DNA of 64,000 nt from Flavobacteriaceae bacterium (lineage in GTDB: Bacteria > Bacteroidota > Bacteroidia > Flavobacteriales > Flavobacteriaceae). The translations under genes were made by a program, and so were the position numbers. Of this stretch, positions 29,101 to 38,180 are shown in pieces; positions within the stretch are counted from its first letter, which is position 1, and each line of letters starts with the position of its first letter. The stretch is taken from the NCBI GenBank assembly GCA_002723295.1, contig PBNP01000024.1:20018-84017 (forward strand), written 5' to 3'. Below the pieces are notes generated by a model, which had not been told where the DNA came from, did not search any database, and saw nothing but the letters and a program-made list of their open reading frames with translations.

Positions 29101-29362
29101 GATCAGCTTTTTGATTGGCTGTAAAAAATATATCATCTAGTCCATCATTATTAATATCCCCTACAGCTACTCCTCCTCCATTATAATAGTATAGGTACTC
29201 AATTATATTTAAATAAGGTTTATATTCCAATTCATTAATAAAATCAATTCCTATTAAATTATTGTCTAAAGCTTCAAATTTTATTTTATGTGAGTCCTTT
29301 TTGTGTGGACTTTCACACATTATGAAAAAGAATACAATTAATATAAAGGGTAATCTATTCAT
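26114..29362 (-). pseudogene. FG-GAP/VCBS repeat + ASPIC/UnbV domain lipoprotein, interrupted by an in-frame TAG at 26870-26872
   Basis: ORFs 26870-29362 and 26114-26566 are in the same frame; translation through TAG continues as 'TSIIVINQNDEGKFVASKLKGAENISGLWNSIELADINNDGRLDILAGNAGQNFKWQPENKKPVYLYIDDFDNN...', matching both full-length paralogues; 1083 codons total including both stops versus 1093 and 1081 aa. Confidence 0.85.
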
Positions 29363-29366
29363 CCAA

Positions 29367-32300
29367 TTATTCTTTAATGATAAAATGAGCTAGTGTGTCT
29401 TTATTTCTAGCTACCCAGATATTTTTTTTATCTACAACAATTGACCTAACTTCTCCTTTTAAGTTAAATCCTTTCCCATTGGGATAAAATTTTAACTCAT
29501 TTGGTGTGTTTTCCAAATAAATTCCATAACTAGCATCATATATTCCAAATTCAGGTTTAACATTATATAAATTACCTCCCATTAATAAATCTAAGTCTCC
29601 ATCTTTATCTGCATCTAGATGAGCTATAGAGTATATGGGGCTAAACTGAACTTGTATAGGTAATTTAATTTGGCTAAAATTAAAATTTCCTTCATTTTTT
29701 AAAGCAATAGTTGATAAGTAATTGACCTGACATTTATAGGAGTTGTTTATTGATTCAATTGAGAATATTGAATTTAAATCGGCATTTTTAAAAGATTTAA
29801 AGTTTGGAAATTTTTTCTTTAAACTTTTCATTTGATCAATTAAATTATGTCTCAAAGCATAAGGATATTCTTTACCATTATCAGCAGTAAAAAACAAAAC
29901 TCCTTCGCCTCTACCATTATTGTCAAAATCATTGTAATAACAAGTTATAGGCATGCTTTCTGATGCTTTAAATCTACTGTTTGTTCCGTGATTACCAATA
30001 ACTATGTCCATATCCTTATCACCATCTATATCAAATAGATCTATAACATTCCACCAGCCATACTTATCGTTCCATTTATTATCGATTAATTTAAATTCAC
30101 CATTTTTGTTTTCAAAAAAATTAACACCCATAAACTCTCCAACAATTAACAGATCTGGGTCTTTATCATTATCGAAATCCATAAAAACTGCATCAGTTAT
30201 CATACCAATATCTATTAATTCAGGTGATAATATATGTGTCATATCTGCAAAATTTCCAAATCCATCATTTACCAGAAGATATCCTGATCCAGGTAGTCCA
30301 TATTTTCCAATTTTTGATCTTTCTCCAACAAACAAATCTATATCTCCATCGGAATCAATATCAGAAAAAGCAACTGATTCTGAACTAATTTTAGAGTCCT
30401 TAGAAGGTAATAATTGATTGCTCTTGGTAAAAATTCCAGTACCATCATTAATAAGTAAAACATCATATAAAGACAAAGTATATATTGAGTTTTCTACGCC
30501 TCCAGAAGTAAAATAAATATCTAAATCACCATCATTGTCTGCATCAAAAATTGCACTTTCAATATGTTCAATATCTTTTATTGATTCTAAAAGCTTTTCG
30601 TTTTTCTTATCACTGGTATATCCAAAATCATTTGAAAATAAAATTTGCGATGGAATCCCTTTTGCACCTGGAAAAACTATATCATTTTTTCCATCTGAAT
30701 TTAAATCAGCCAAACTAATCTTTGGCCCTTGTGTACTTAACATATGATAATTCAATCGCTCTCTATGAAAATCTACAAAAATATTTTCCTTGTGAATTGG
30801 ATAATTTTTATTTTCAACTTTTTCAAAAAGCAAGATTTCAGAATATATATTCTCTTCTACATTTTTTTTTGAATCTGAAACATTAAAAACATGTTTTTTA
30901 TTTACTGTTAAATCTTTAAATACAGTAACTTCTCCTAAAGGCCAAGTTATTCTTAAGTCTACACTTTCTTCATTCCCAACACCAATTGTTGGAAGTAAAT
31001 CCATACTTGATTGAAATCCTCTAACAGGTTGAAGCTCATGGAACAGTTTCATATTAGATGTAGTTATTTCAATCTTAGCTCCTATTGCATTAGGATTTTG
31101 TTCTGAACCCTTTAAAGAAATTTTTATGTAATTATTCCCCAAAATTTCTGATTTATTTTTAAAAACAAACAAAGGCATATTTACATTATTAACTACCAAA
31201 TCGAGATCACCATCATTGTCTAAATCTCCATATGCCGAGCCATTAGAAAAGCTTGGTATATTTAATCCTGATTGATCATAATTCTTAAATCCTAAACCAC
31301 CAATATTCTTATATGAATGATTAGGAACCATATTAGATGGAATTATATCAATAAGTCTTTTATAATCTACCTGATTATTCTTAACTATTGACTTAACAAC
31401 TTCTTCACTTGCTACATATTGAAGATAATCTTGATCTGTTAAATCTTGATAAATTCCATTGGCTATAAATAGGTCCTTATAGCCATCATTATCCATATCA
31501 AAAAATAATGCTCCCCAACTCCAATCTGAAGCCTCTACACCAGCCCAACGACCAATCTCACTAAATGAGTTATTTCCATTGTTAAGGTGTAACATGTTTC
31601 TAGTAAATTGATGGTGATATCCATTTTTTACAACATACTGATATTTATTCCAGTCTTCAAAAGTTGTAACTGATTTAAGTCTTTGATAATCAGAAGGCAA
31701 CATTTCTGTAACAAAAATGTCATTCAATCCATCATTATTCAAATCAGCCATATCTGCTCCCATTGAAGCCCCACTAATTGAATGCATTTGATCTGTTAAT
31801 ACTTCTTTAAAAGTTCCATCTTTTTGATTAATGTAAAGATAATCTCTTTCAAAAAAGTCATTAGAAACAAATATGTCTTCCCAGTTATCGCCATCTACAT
31901 CTCCAACACTTACCCCTAATCCAAACCCTATTACACTCCCGTAAATCCCAGCTTTTTGACTAATATCAAAGAACTTACCATTTCTATTCTCCATTAATTT
32001 ATCTCCCCCTAATGAATCTCGTTTTGGGCGCTCATTTCTTCTAAGATCAAAACTTCCAATTGCTTGATAGGAATTGTTTAAAAGATATGCATCTAAATCT
32101 CCATCTTTGTCATAATCAAAAAAAGTTACATGAGTAGAAAAGCCTTTGTCAGCTAAACCATAAGTTTCTGCCCTCTCCGTGAATGTTAAGTCTCCATTAT
32201 TTATGAACAATTCATTTTGTTTATTATCTCCTTTAACATCTCCAGAATTACAAACGTATATATCTAAAAAACCATCAGCATTAATATCAACCATAGTAAC

Positions 32301-32648
32301 ACCAGTAGCCCAAGCTTTTTCTCCACTAACGCCAGCTTTTATAGTAATATCTTGAAAAGTAAAATTTCCAAGATTTAGATATAGCTTATTATGTTTTTGA
32401 TTAGCAGTTAAATAGATATCTAGAAGTCCATCATTATTTATATCTCCCAAGGACACACCTCCTCCATTGTAATAATTCCTATACTTGTATACATTAAAAT
32501 CATTATTAAAGGTTAAGTCATTGGAAAATTTGATTCCAATCTTTTCTAAATCTTGAAGCTCAAAAAGTGTAGTTGATTCTTTTTCAGTACAACTAAAAAA
32601 TATAAAAATACTGAATGAAACTAAGAGACATTGTTTGATAAAATTCAT
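29367..32648 (-). CDS. FG-GAP/VCBS repeat + ASPIC/UnbV domain surface lipoprotein
   Basis: Many DxNxDGxxD motifs ('GDINNDGLLDIYLTANQ'), central 'IGVGNEESVDLRITWPLGEVTVFKDL', lipobox 'IFFSCTEKES'. Confidence 0.92.
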   Translation of the reverse strand: MNFIKQCLLVSFSIFIFFSCTEKESTTLFELQDLEKIGIKFSNDLTFNNDFNVYKYRNYYNGGGVSLGDINNDGLLDIYLTANQKHNKLYLNLGNFTFQDITIKAGVSGEKAWATGVTMVDINADGFLDIYVCNSGDVKGDNKQNELFINNGDLTFTERAETYGLADKGFSTHVTFFDYDKDGDLDAYLLNNSYQAIGSFDLRRNERPKRDSLGGDKLMENRNGKFFDISQKAGIYGSVIGFGLGVSVGDVDGDNWEDIFVSNDFFERDYLYINQKDGTFKEVLTDQMHSISGASMGADMADLNNDGLNDIFVTEMLPSDYQRLKSVTTFEDWNKYQYVVKNGYHHQFTRNMLHLNNGNNSFSEIGRWAGVEASDWSWGALFFDMDNDGYKDLFIANGIYQDLTDQDYLQYVASEEVVKSIVKNNQVDYKRLIDIIPSNMVPNHSYKNIGGLGFKNYDQSGLNIPSFSNGSAYGDLDNDGDLDLVVNNVNMPLFVFKNKSEILGNNYIKISLKGSEQNPNAIGAKIEITTSNMKLFHELQPVRGFQSSMDLLPTIGVGNEESVDLRITWPLGEVTVFKDLTVNKKHVFNVSDSKKNVEENIYSEILLFEKVENKNYPIHKENIFVDFHRERLNYHMLSTQGPKISLADLNSDGKNDIVFPGAKGIPSQILFSNDFGYTSDKKNEKLLESIKDIEHIESAIFDADNDGDLDIYFTSGGVENSIYTLSLYDVLLINDGTGIFTKSNQLLPSKDSKISSESVAFSDIDSDGDIDLFVGERSKIGKYGLPGSGYLLVNDGFGNFADMTHILSPELIDIGMITDAVFMDFDNDKDPDLLIVGEFMGVNFFENKNGEFKLIDNKWNDKYGWWNVIDLFDIDGDKDMDIVIGNHGTNSRFKASESMPITCYYNDFDNNGRGEGVLFFTADNGKEYPYALRHNLIDQMKSLKKKFPNFKSFKNADLNSIFSIESINNSYKCQVNYLSTIALKNEGNFNFSQIKLPIQVQFSPIYSIAHLDADKDGDLDLLMGGNLYNVKPEFGIYDASYGIYLENTPNELKFYPNGKGFNLKGEVRSIVVDKKNIWVARNKDTLAHFIIKE

Positions 32649-33247
32649 TGCTTTTTAAACTTCGAATTTAAATCCTCTATTAATATCTCAACATATCTGA
32701 TACTATAAACATATGCAGTAATTTGACGATTTCCATCAATTTTAACCATAACTGGAAGTCCATTAATTTCTTTATTGATTTCAAAAAATGAATTACCAGG
32801 AAATAATTGGTCCATAATATTCATTCCTTCTTCCAACAAAGAGTCTTTTTGTAGTTCTTTTACCCAAGGAGACCATCCAAGATATGATATTCTCATTTTC
32901 ATTCCAGTTAAAATTCTTCTGTCATCAAAAATTCCATAAAATAAAAGTTCCATTCTGCTTTTTTTGGGATTGTATATTGGTGATATAGAATCAAGAACGT
33001 GACGAACAAATTGATTCCCTGAGCCCTGATTTACAAGTTTTTTCCTGTTTAATTCCCAACAGTCCTTATAAAATTTTTGTTGAGATTGACCTATTTCCAT
33101 ACCAAAAATTAAATCTGTATAATTTTTATTTAATGACATCTCTTTTCTTACAGTTCTATCATATTCTGATAAACATGAAGACAAAAAAATGAAAATAAAT
33201 AAGTAAAGAGATGTTTTAATTGATTTTATGAAATTTGACTGAATCAT
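32645..33247 (-). CDS. Orphan lipoprotein of unknown function, co-operonic with FG-GAP genes
   Basis: 200 aa with 'LYLFIFIFLSSCLSEYDRT' lipobox; overlaps the upstream gene by 32 nt and the downstream gene by 4 nt. Confidence 0.8.
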   Translation of the reverse strand: MIQSNFIKSIKTSLYLFIFIFLSSCLSEYDRTVRKEMSLNKNYTDLIFGMEIGQSQQKFYKDCWELNRKKLVNQGSGNQFVRHVLDSISPIYNPKKSRMELLFYGIFDDRRILTGMKMRISYLGWSPWVKELQKDSLLEEGMNIMDQLFPGNSFFEINKEINGLPVMVKIDGNRQITAYVYSIRYVEILIEDLNSKFKKQ

Positions 33248-36200
33248 TATTTATAGAAAAAATTAAATATTTTTTGTTTTCTTTTCTTAGAAACTCCATT
33301 TTACGAATTTGACCTTTAATCCCTAGACTTTTAGGAATAGTATTAAAAAATTTATTTTCGTTAAAACTAATAGGCAGCATCCAACCTTTTGATGCATCAT
33401 AACTTCCAAATTGAGGTTTGACCAAAAATTGATTTCCGCCCAAATATAAGGACTTTTGATTGGTTTTAAGATCATCTTTAATTAGTATACTATATATTGG
33501 ACTATACTGAATTTCATCAGGAAGAATATGTTGTATAAATTTATTTTCCTCAGAGACAAATAAACTTGTTTTTAATTCATGTAATTCAAAAATTGAAGAT
33601 TCGATAAGCTGAGATTTATCAATTATTTCATCTATTGATTTTTTAGCATAATCTTTGTAAAAGACAATATTTTTTTTGAGATAAGGCAATTGATCAATTA
33701 ACTCGTCCTTATCCAATGCAGGATAGAATTTGCCGTCAATCTTATAGCACAAAATTTGTTCCTCACTTCCATTTTTATCAAAATCGTTAAGATACATTCT
33801 CATGTTTTCTTTAAGAAAAGAATTTGTTCCATGATTACCTGCAATAAAATCAATTATCCCGTCATTATTTGCGTCTACCAACTCAATAGTATTCCAAAGC
33901 CCAGAAGTCTTTTCAAGGCCATAATCTTTTGTTTTGTTTTCAAAAACGCCTTTATTATTAATTAAAATAGTAATTGGCATCCATTCCCCAACTATGATTA
34001 AATCAGGCCATTGATCATTATTTATATCATGAAACTTGGCGTCTGTAATCATTCCTATGTTTTGCAACTCATTTTGAAAAATATTTTTAAAAGTATTATT
34101 CCCTTTGTTTAACATTATAAACCCATCTCCTTTTTTACCATAAGTTTTAAGATTATATCTTTCTCCTATAAAAATATCATTGAATCCGTCTAAGTTTATG
34201 TCTGCAACAGCAATTGCATTACTTGAAAAATTTCTTGGAAACTCCAATCCTTGAGGTTGTTTTTTAAAATTTCCATTTCCTTCATTAATATAATATCTAT
34301 CATTTAGCGAAAAACTAATTTCAGAAAAGGCCTTACCGCCACTTGCAACAATTAAATCTAAATCACCATCTTGATCACCATCAAAAAAAAGAGCATTGGT
34401 GTCTTCTGAGGCCATATCTTTATCAAATGGGGTTTCTTGCCTTTGATAATCTCCTTTTTTCGTAGAAACAAATAAAACTCCCTTTTGGTTTTTTCCGCCT
34501 CCTATATATACATCATCAATTTGATCATTGTTTAAATCTGCTACTGCCATAGCAGGGCCTTCATTATGATTCATTTGGGTTAAAAGCCTTTCACGGTTAA
34601 ATTCAATAAACTCATTTTCAATATGTTTGAATTCAAATAGTTTTGGGTTTTTAACTACTGATATATTACTTGCTTTATTATCTATTTTTATTCCAAAAGT
34701 TTTATTTAAGTTAATTAGCTTATTAGTAACTAAATTTTGATATAAGTGTTTGTCTCCATTGGGCCAAATAACAATTATGCTGTCTATCTGCTTCTTGTCT
34801 CCAACTCCAAAGTGTATGCGATGACTTATAGATGATTGAAACCCTCTTGAAGGAAATACCTCACTCATTGATTTCAAATCTTTATCGTAAAGAATGATTT
34901 TTGAACCAATGGCTTTAGTGTTTAATTTATCTCCATTTAATGATAGCTGTATACTTCTATTTTTTAATGTATCTACATTATTTCTATATATAAAGACAGG
35001 CATATTTACATTATTAACAACTAAATCCATATCCCCATCATTATCTAAATCTGCATAAGAATTTCCATTGCTAAAACTTGGTTTATCTAGACCCCATTTA
35101 GTTGTCATATTTTGGAAATTAAATCCACCATTATTTTTGTATGCAAAATTGGGAACAGCAGCAGAAGGCATTATATCAATTAAACTTTTTATTACCTTTT
35201 TCTTTTGCTCCATTAATATCCTCACCTGTTCTTCATTTGCCATATAGGCTAAATAATCTCTGTCTAATAAGTCTTTGTTTATTCCATTTGCAATAAAAAT
35301 ATCTCTTAACCCATCGTTATCCATATCAAATAGAAGAGAAGCCCAGCTCCATTCAGTAGCTGCTACTCCACTTTTTCTTCCAATTTCAAAAAAACCAGCA
35401 TTACCCATATTTCTCTGTAAAACATTTCGAGGATATTGCCTAGAATAACCATTGGATTCCATTAATTTAAATTTATCCCATGAATCATATATTGCCTTTG
35501 TTTTCTTTCTCTCCAAAGATGCTGGCAACATTTCTGTAACTAGTAAATCAGAATTTAAATCATTGTCTAAATCTGCAGTGTCTGCCCCCATTGAGCCCAT
35601 AGACAAGGCTTCAAAATATTTATCAGAAGCTTCAATGAAAGTTCCTGATTTAGAATTTATATACAAATAATCTTTTTCAAAAAAATCATTTGAAATAAAC
35701 AAATCCGGCCATAGATCATTGTTAAAATCACTAACTGTTATTCCTAACCCAAAGCCTATTGCGCTATTAAACATTCCAACTTTTTCTGTTACATCTTCAA
35801 AATATCCATTTACATTTTCAAGAAATTTATTCCCATTATTATTTGGGTCAGGAATATTTCGTTGGTCTTTTATAATGTCATATCCTCCAACTGAGCGAAT
35901 TGAATTATTAAGAATATATACATCCAAATCACCATCTTTATCATAATCTAAAAAAGCGGCATGAACGGATAGTCCTTTAATATCAAGTCCATATAATTTA
36001 GAACTTTCTTTAAAGGTTAAATCACCCTGATTTATAAAAAGCTCATTATGTCTATTTTGACCTTCAGGTTTTCCTGACTTACATACATAAATATCTAATA
36101 AGCCATCTCCATTAATATCTACAAATGTAGCACCTGTAGACCAAATATTTGGACATGCTACTCCAGCTTTATCTGTTATGTCCTCGAACTCCCAGTTACC

Positions 36201-36461
36201 TTTGTTTAGATATAATTTGTTGTCTACAATATTACCTGTTAAATAAATATCAATTAAATTATCATTATTAATATCTCCTAGCGCAACTCCAGCCCCATTA
36301 TAAAAATTTCTATATGTATAAGGATTAAACTCTTCAGTATACCTTAATGTGTTTTCAAATGAAATTCCAGTTGATTCTCCCATTAATTCAAAAAGTTTCG
36401 GGTTATTATTTCTACAACCTAAAATCATCAAAACAGAAAAAGATAAAACTTTAAATTTCAT
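33216..36461 (-). CDS. FG-GAP/VCBS repeat + ASPIC/UnbV domain surface lipoprotein
   Basis: Repeated DxDxDGxxD motifs, 'HFGVGDKKQIDSIIVIWPNGDKHLYQNL', lipobox 'LMILGCRNNNP'. Confidence 0.92.
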   Translation of the reverse strand: MKFKVLSFSVLMILGCRNNNPKLFELMGESTGISFENTLRYTEEFNPYTYRNFYNGAGVALGDINNDNLIDIYLTGNIVDNKLYLNKGNWEFEDITDKAGVACPNIWSTGATFVDINGDGLLDIYVCKSGKPEGQNRHNELFINQGDLTFKESSKLYGLDIKGLSVHAAFLDYDKDGDLDVYILNNSIRSVGGYDIIKDQRNIPDPNNNGNKFLENVNGYFEDVTEKVGMFNSAIGFGLGITVSDFNNDLWPDLFISNDFFEKDYLYINSKSGTFIEASDKYFEALSMGSMGADTADLDNDLNSDLLVTEMLPASLERKKTKAIYDSWDKFKLMESNGYSRQYPRNVLQRNMGNAGFFEIGRKSGVAATEWSWASLLFDMDNDGLRDIFIANGINKDLLDRDYLAYMANEEQVRILMEQKKKVIKSLIDIMPSAAVPNFAYKNNGGFNFQNMTTKWGLDKPSFSNGNSYADLDNDGDMDLVVNNVNMPVFIYRNNVDTLKNRSIQLSLNGDKLNTKAIGSKIILYDKDLKSMSEVFPSRGFQSSISHRIHFGVGDKKQIDSIIVIWPNGDKHLYQNLVTNKLINLNKTFGIKIDNKASNISVVKNPKLFEFKHIENEFIEFNRERLLTQMNHNEGPAMAVADLNNDQIDDVYIGGGKNQKGVLFVSTKKGDYQRQETPFDKDMASEDTNALFFDGDQDGDLDLIVASGGKAFSEISFSLNDRYYINEGNGNFKKQPQGLEFPRNFSSNAIAVADINLDGFNDIFIGERYNLKTYGKKGDGFIMLNKGNNTFKNIFQNELQNIGMITDAKFHDINNDQWPDLIIVGEWMPITILINNKGVFENKTKDYGLEKTSGLWNTIELVDANNDGIIDFIAGNHGTNSFLKENMRMYLNDFDKNGSEEQILCYKIDGKFYPALDKDELIDQLPYLKKNIVFYKDYAKKSIDEIIDKSQLIESSIFELHELKTSLFVSEENKFIQHILPDEIQYSPIYSILIKDDLKTNQKSLYLGGNQFLVKPQFGSYDASKGWMLPISFNENKFFNTIPKSLGIKGQIRKMEFLRKENKKYLIFSINNDSVKFHKIN

Positions 36462-36468
36462 ATTTAAA

Positions 36469-36476
36469 CAAAGATA
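36469..36476 (-). promoter_or_regulatory. Bacteroidota -7 promoter box TATCTTTG for the FG-GAP operon
   Basis: Minus strand TATCTTTG-TTTAAAT-ATG; box lies 7 nt from the start codon and abuts the preceding terminator. Confidence 0.5.
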
Positions 36477-36509
36477 AAAAGGCTGCTCAAATTATTGAGC
36501 AGCCTTTTT
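36476..36509 (-). terminator. Rho-independent terminator downstream of susD
   Basis: Perfect 15-bp stem AAAAAGGCTGCTCAA-atta-TTGAGCAGCCTTTTT. Confidence 0.9.
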
Positions 36510-36538
36510 AAAAACCTTATTTGATTTTCAACTATACC

Positions 36539-38161
36539 TTAGTACCCTGTGTTTTGAGTATATCCGGTAGAGGATTGAAGTATATCAAACGGAATCGGGT
36601 AAAGAGCTTTGTGAGCAGGAGAAGCTGATTTTTCCCACCAAGTACCACTCGAATATATTCCCCAACGTATTAAATCAGTACGACGTGATGATTCTTGGAA
36701 CATCTCACGTCCACGTTCTGCCAAAAACTCATCAGATGTCATAGAGCTATAAGTACCAACACCAGCACGAGTACGTAATTGATTAACTACACTAAGAGCA
36801 GTTGCATCACTCCAGTTATTCTGGCGATATCTAGCCTCTGCATACATTAACATAACATCTCCATATCTTACAATTGGGAAGTCATTATTTTGGTCAGGGC
36901 GTCCAAATTGTTGGAAACTAAACTTTCCAAGACGTGCTCCGCCTTCACGGAACGCATTGGGCTCTAACTCATTAATAAATGGTGTGTAATTTAACACAAT
37001 TCCTCCTGGATCATCAGCAGCAAAATCATTCAAAGCACTTCCGCCATAATCTTTTTGAGGTCCCTGAATAAAATTATTTGCTCTACGTAGATCGTTAGTA
37101 TCATATGAATTATAGAATTCTTCTAATGTAGCATAACCATTCCATGGCTGAGCTTCAAAATTCCAAGTAAGCTGACTAGAATAGTGTAAAGTCATCTTTG
37201 CAAAATTCATACCTCCAGCAGTTGCCTCATCATAATTCACAGAGAATATATGCTCTATATTATTATCATTATTAGGCGCAAAAACAGCAGCATAACCTTC
37301 TAGATTATCTGGGTCCTCAGCTACTGCAGGACGTTTAGCAAGGTTTGAAACGCTACAACCCACACCACAAAGCTGATACTGTCCAGAATCCATGATAATT
37401 TGAGCTGCATATTCAGCTTTTTGATATATAGCCATATCCTCTGCACCCAAGTAAGTCTTGTGGTTTAGATAAAGCTTCGTCAAAAATCCTAAAGCAGCGT
37501 ATCGATTTACACGATAAACGCTAGATGTCGCATTAAGTCCACTACCATCAAATGTAGTAGTTGCTGTTATCCCAGAAGTACCAAGAGCAGTTAATAATTC
37601 AGACTCAATAAAAGCGTATAATTCCGCTTGTGAAGCCTGAGCACCTGTAGCAGACTCTGTAACAATCTTAACTCTTCCATAAAGATCTAGAAGTCTCCAA
37701 TAAAAATAAGCGCGTAAAGCTCTAAGTTGCATAGTTTCCTCTGCAGTAAGATTTTTTGTGGCATCTCCCAAATCGTTATTAATTTGCTGAATGGCGTTAT
37801 ATTGACCATTCCAAGTATTACCAATAATACCATTAGTAGGGTCATATGTGTGACGGTGCATTTGAACTAACACTCCGCCATCATACCAGTCACCACCTTT
37901 GGCAGCAATACACATTTCATCAGAAGGCAAACCTTGGATACTAAAGTAGCCAAAGTGATTAGCCGTACCTGAACCACGCAATCCGGCATAAGATCCAGCA
38001 AGCGCGTCACCACCTCCACCAGCAGCACCACCAACAGCAGGGGCTGTAACATCAAAAGTCTGATTAAGCTCTCCGACTAATTCTTCTTCTAAGTCAGTAC
38101 AAGAAAAAATTAGCGCTGAAACCGATGTTGCTAGGAGCAATTTGTTTAAAATATTTTTCAT
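36539..38161 (-). CDS. susD: RagB/SusD family nutrient-uptake outer membrane lipoprotein
   Basis: Lipobox 'SALIFSCTDLEEE', 'LRALRAYFYWRLLDLYGRV', C-terminal 'FPIVRYGDVMLMYAEARYRQNN'. Confidence 0.95.
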   Translation of the reverse strand: MKNILNKLLLATSVSALIFSCTDLEEELVGELNQTFDVTAPAVGGAAGGGGDALAGSYAGLRGSGTANHFGYFSIQGLPSDEMCIAAKGGDWYDGGVLVQMHRHTYDPTNGIIGNTWNGQYNAIQQINNDLGDATKNLTAEETMQLRALRAYFYWRLLDLYGRVKIVTESATGAQASQAELYAFIESELLTALGTSGITATTTFDGSGLNATSSVYRVNRYAALGFLTKLYLNHKTYLGAEDMAIYQKAEYAAQIIMDSGQYQLCGVGCSVSNLAKRPAVAEDPDNLEGYAAVFAPNNDNNIEHIFSVNYDEATAGGMNFAKMTLHYSSQLTWNFEAQPWNGYATLEEFYNSYDTNDLRRANNFIQGPQKDYGGSALNDFAADDPGGIVLNYTPFINELEPNAFREGGARLGKFSFQQFGRPDQNNDFPIVRYGDVMLMYAEARYRQNNWSDATALSVVNQLRTRAGVGTYSSMTSDEFLAERGREMFQESSRRTDLIRWGIYSSGTWWEKSASPAHKALYPIPFDILQSSTGYTQNTGY

Positions 38162-38180
38162 AATTTCTTAAGTTTTAAAA

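Noticed and set aside
26870-36461. Dense recurring short motifs such as 'tccatcattatttatatc' and 'aaatctccatcattatc' suggesting a CRISPR or satellite repeat
   Set aside because: They fall in frame and encode the DxNxDGxxD calcium-binding motifs of FG-GAP repeats; spacing is irregular and the units are degenerate, so they are protein repeats and not CRISPR.
37867-38055. 62-aa minus-strand ORF inside susD
   Set aside because: Alternative frame of the well-supported susD N-terminal region; no independent evidence.
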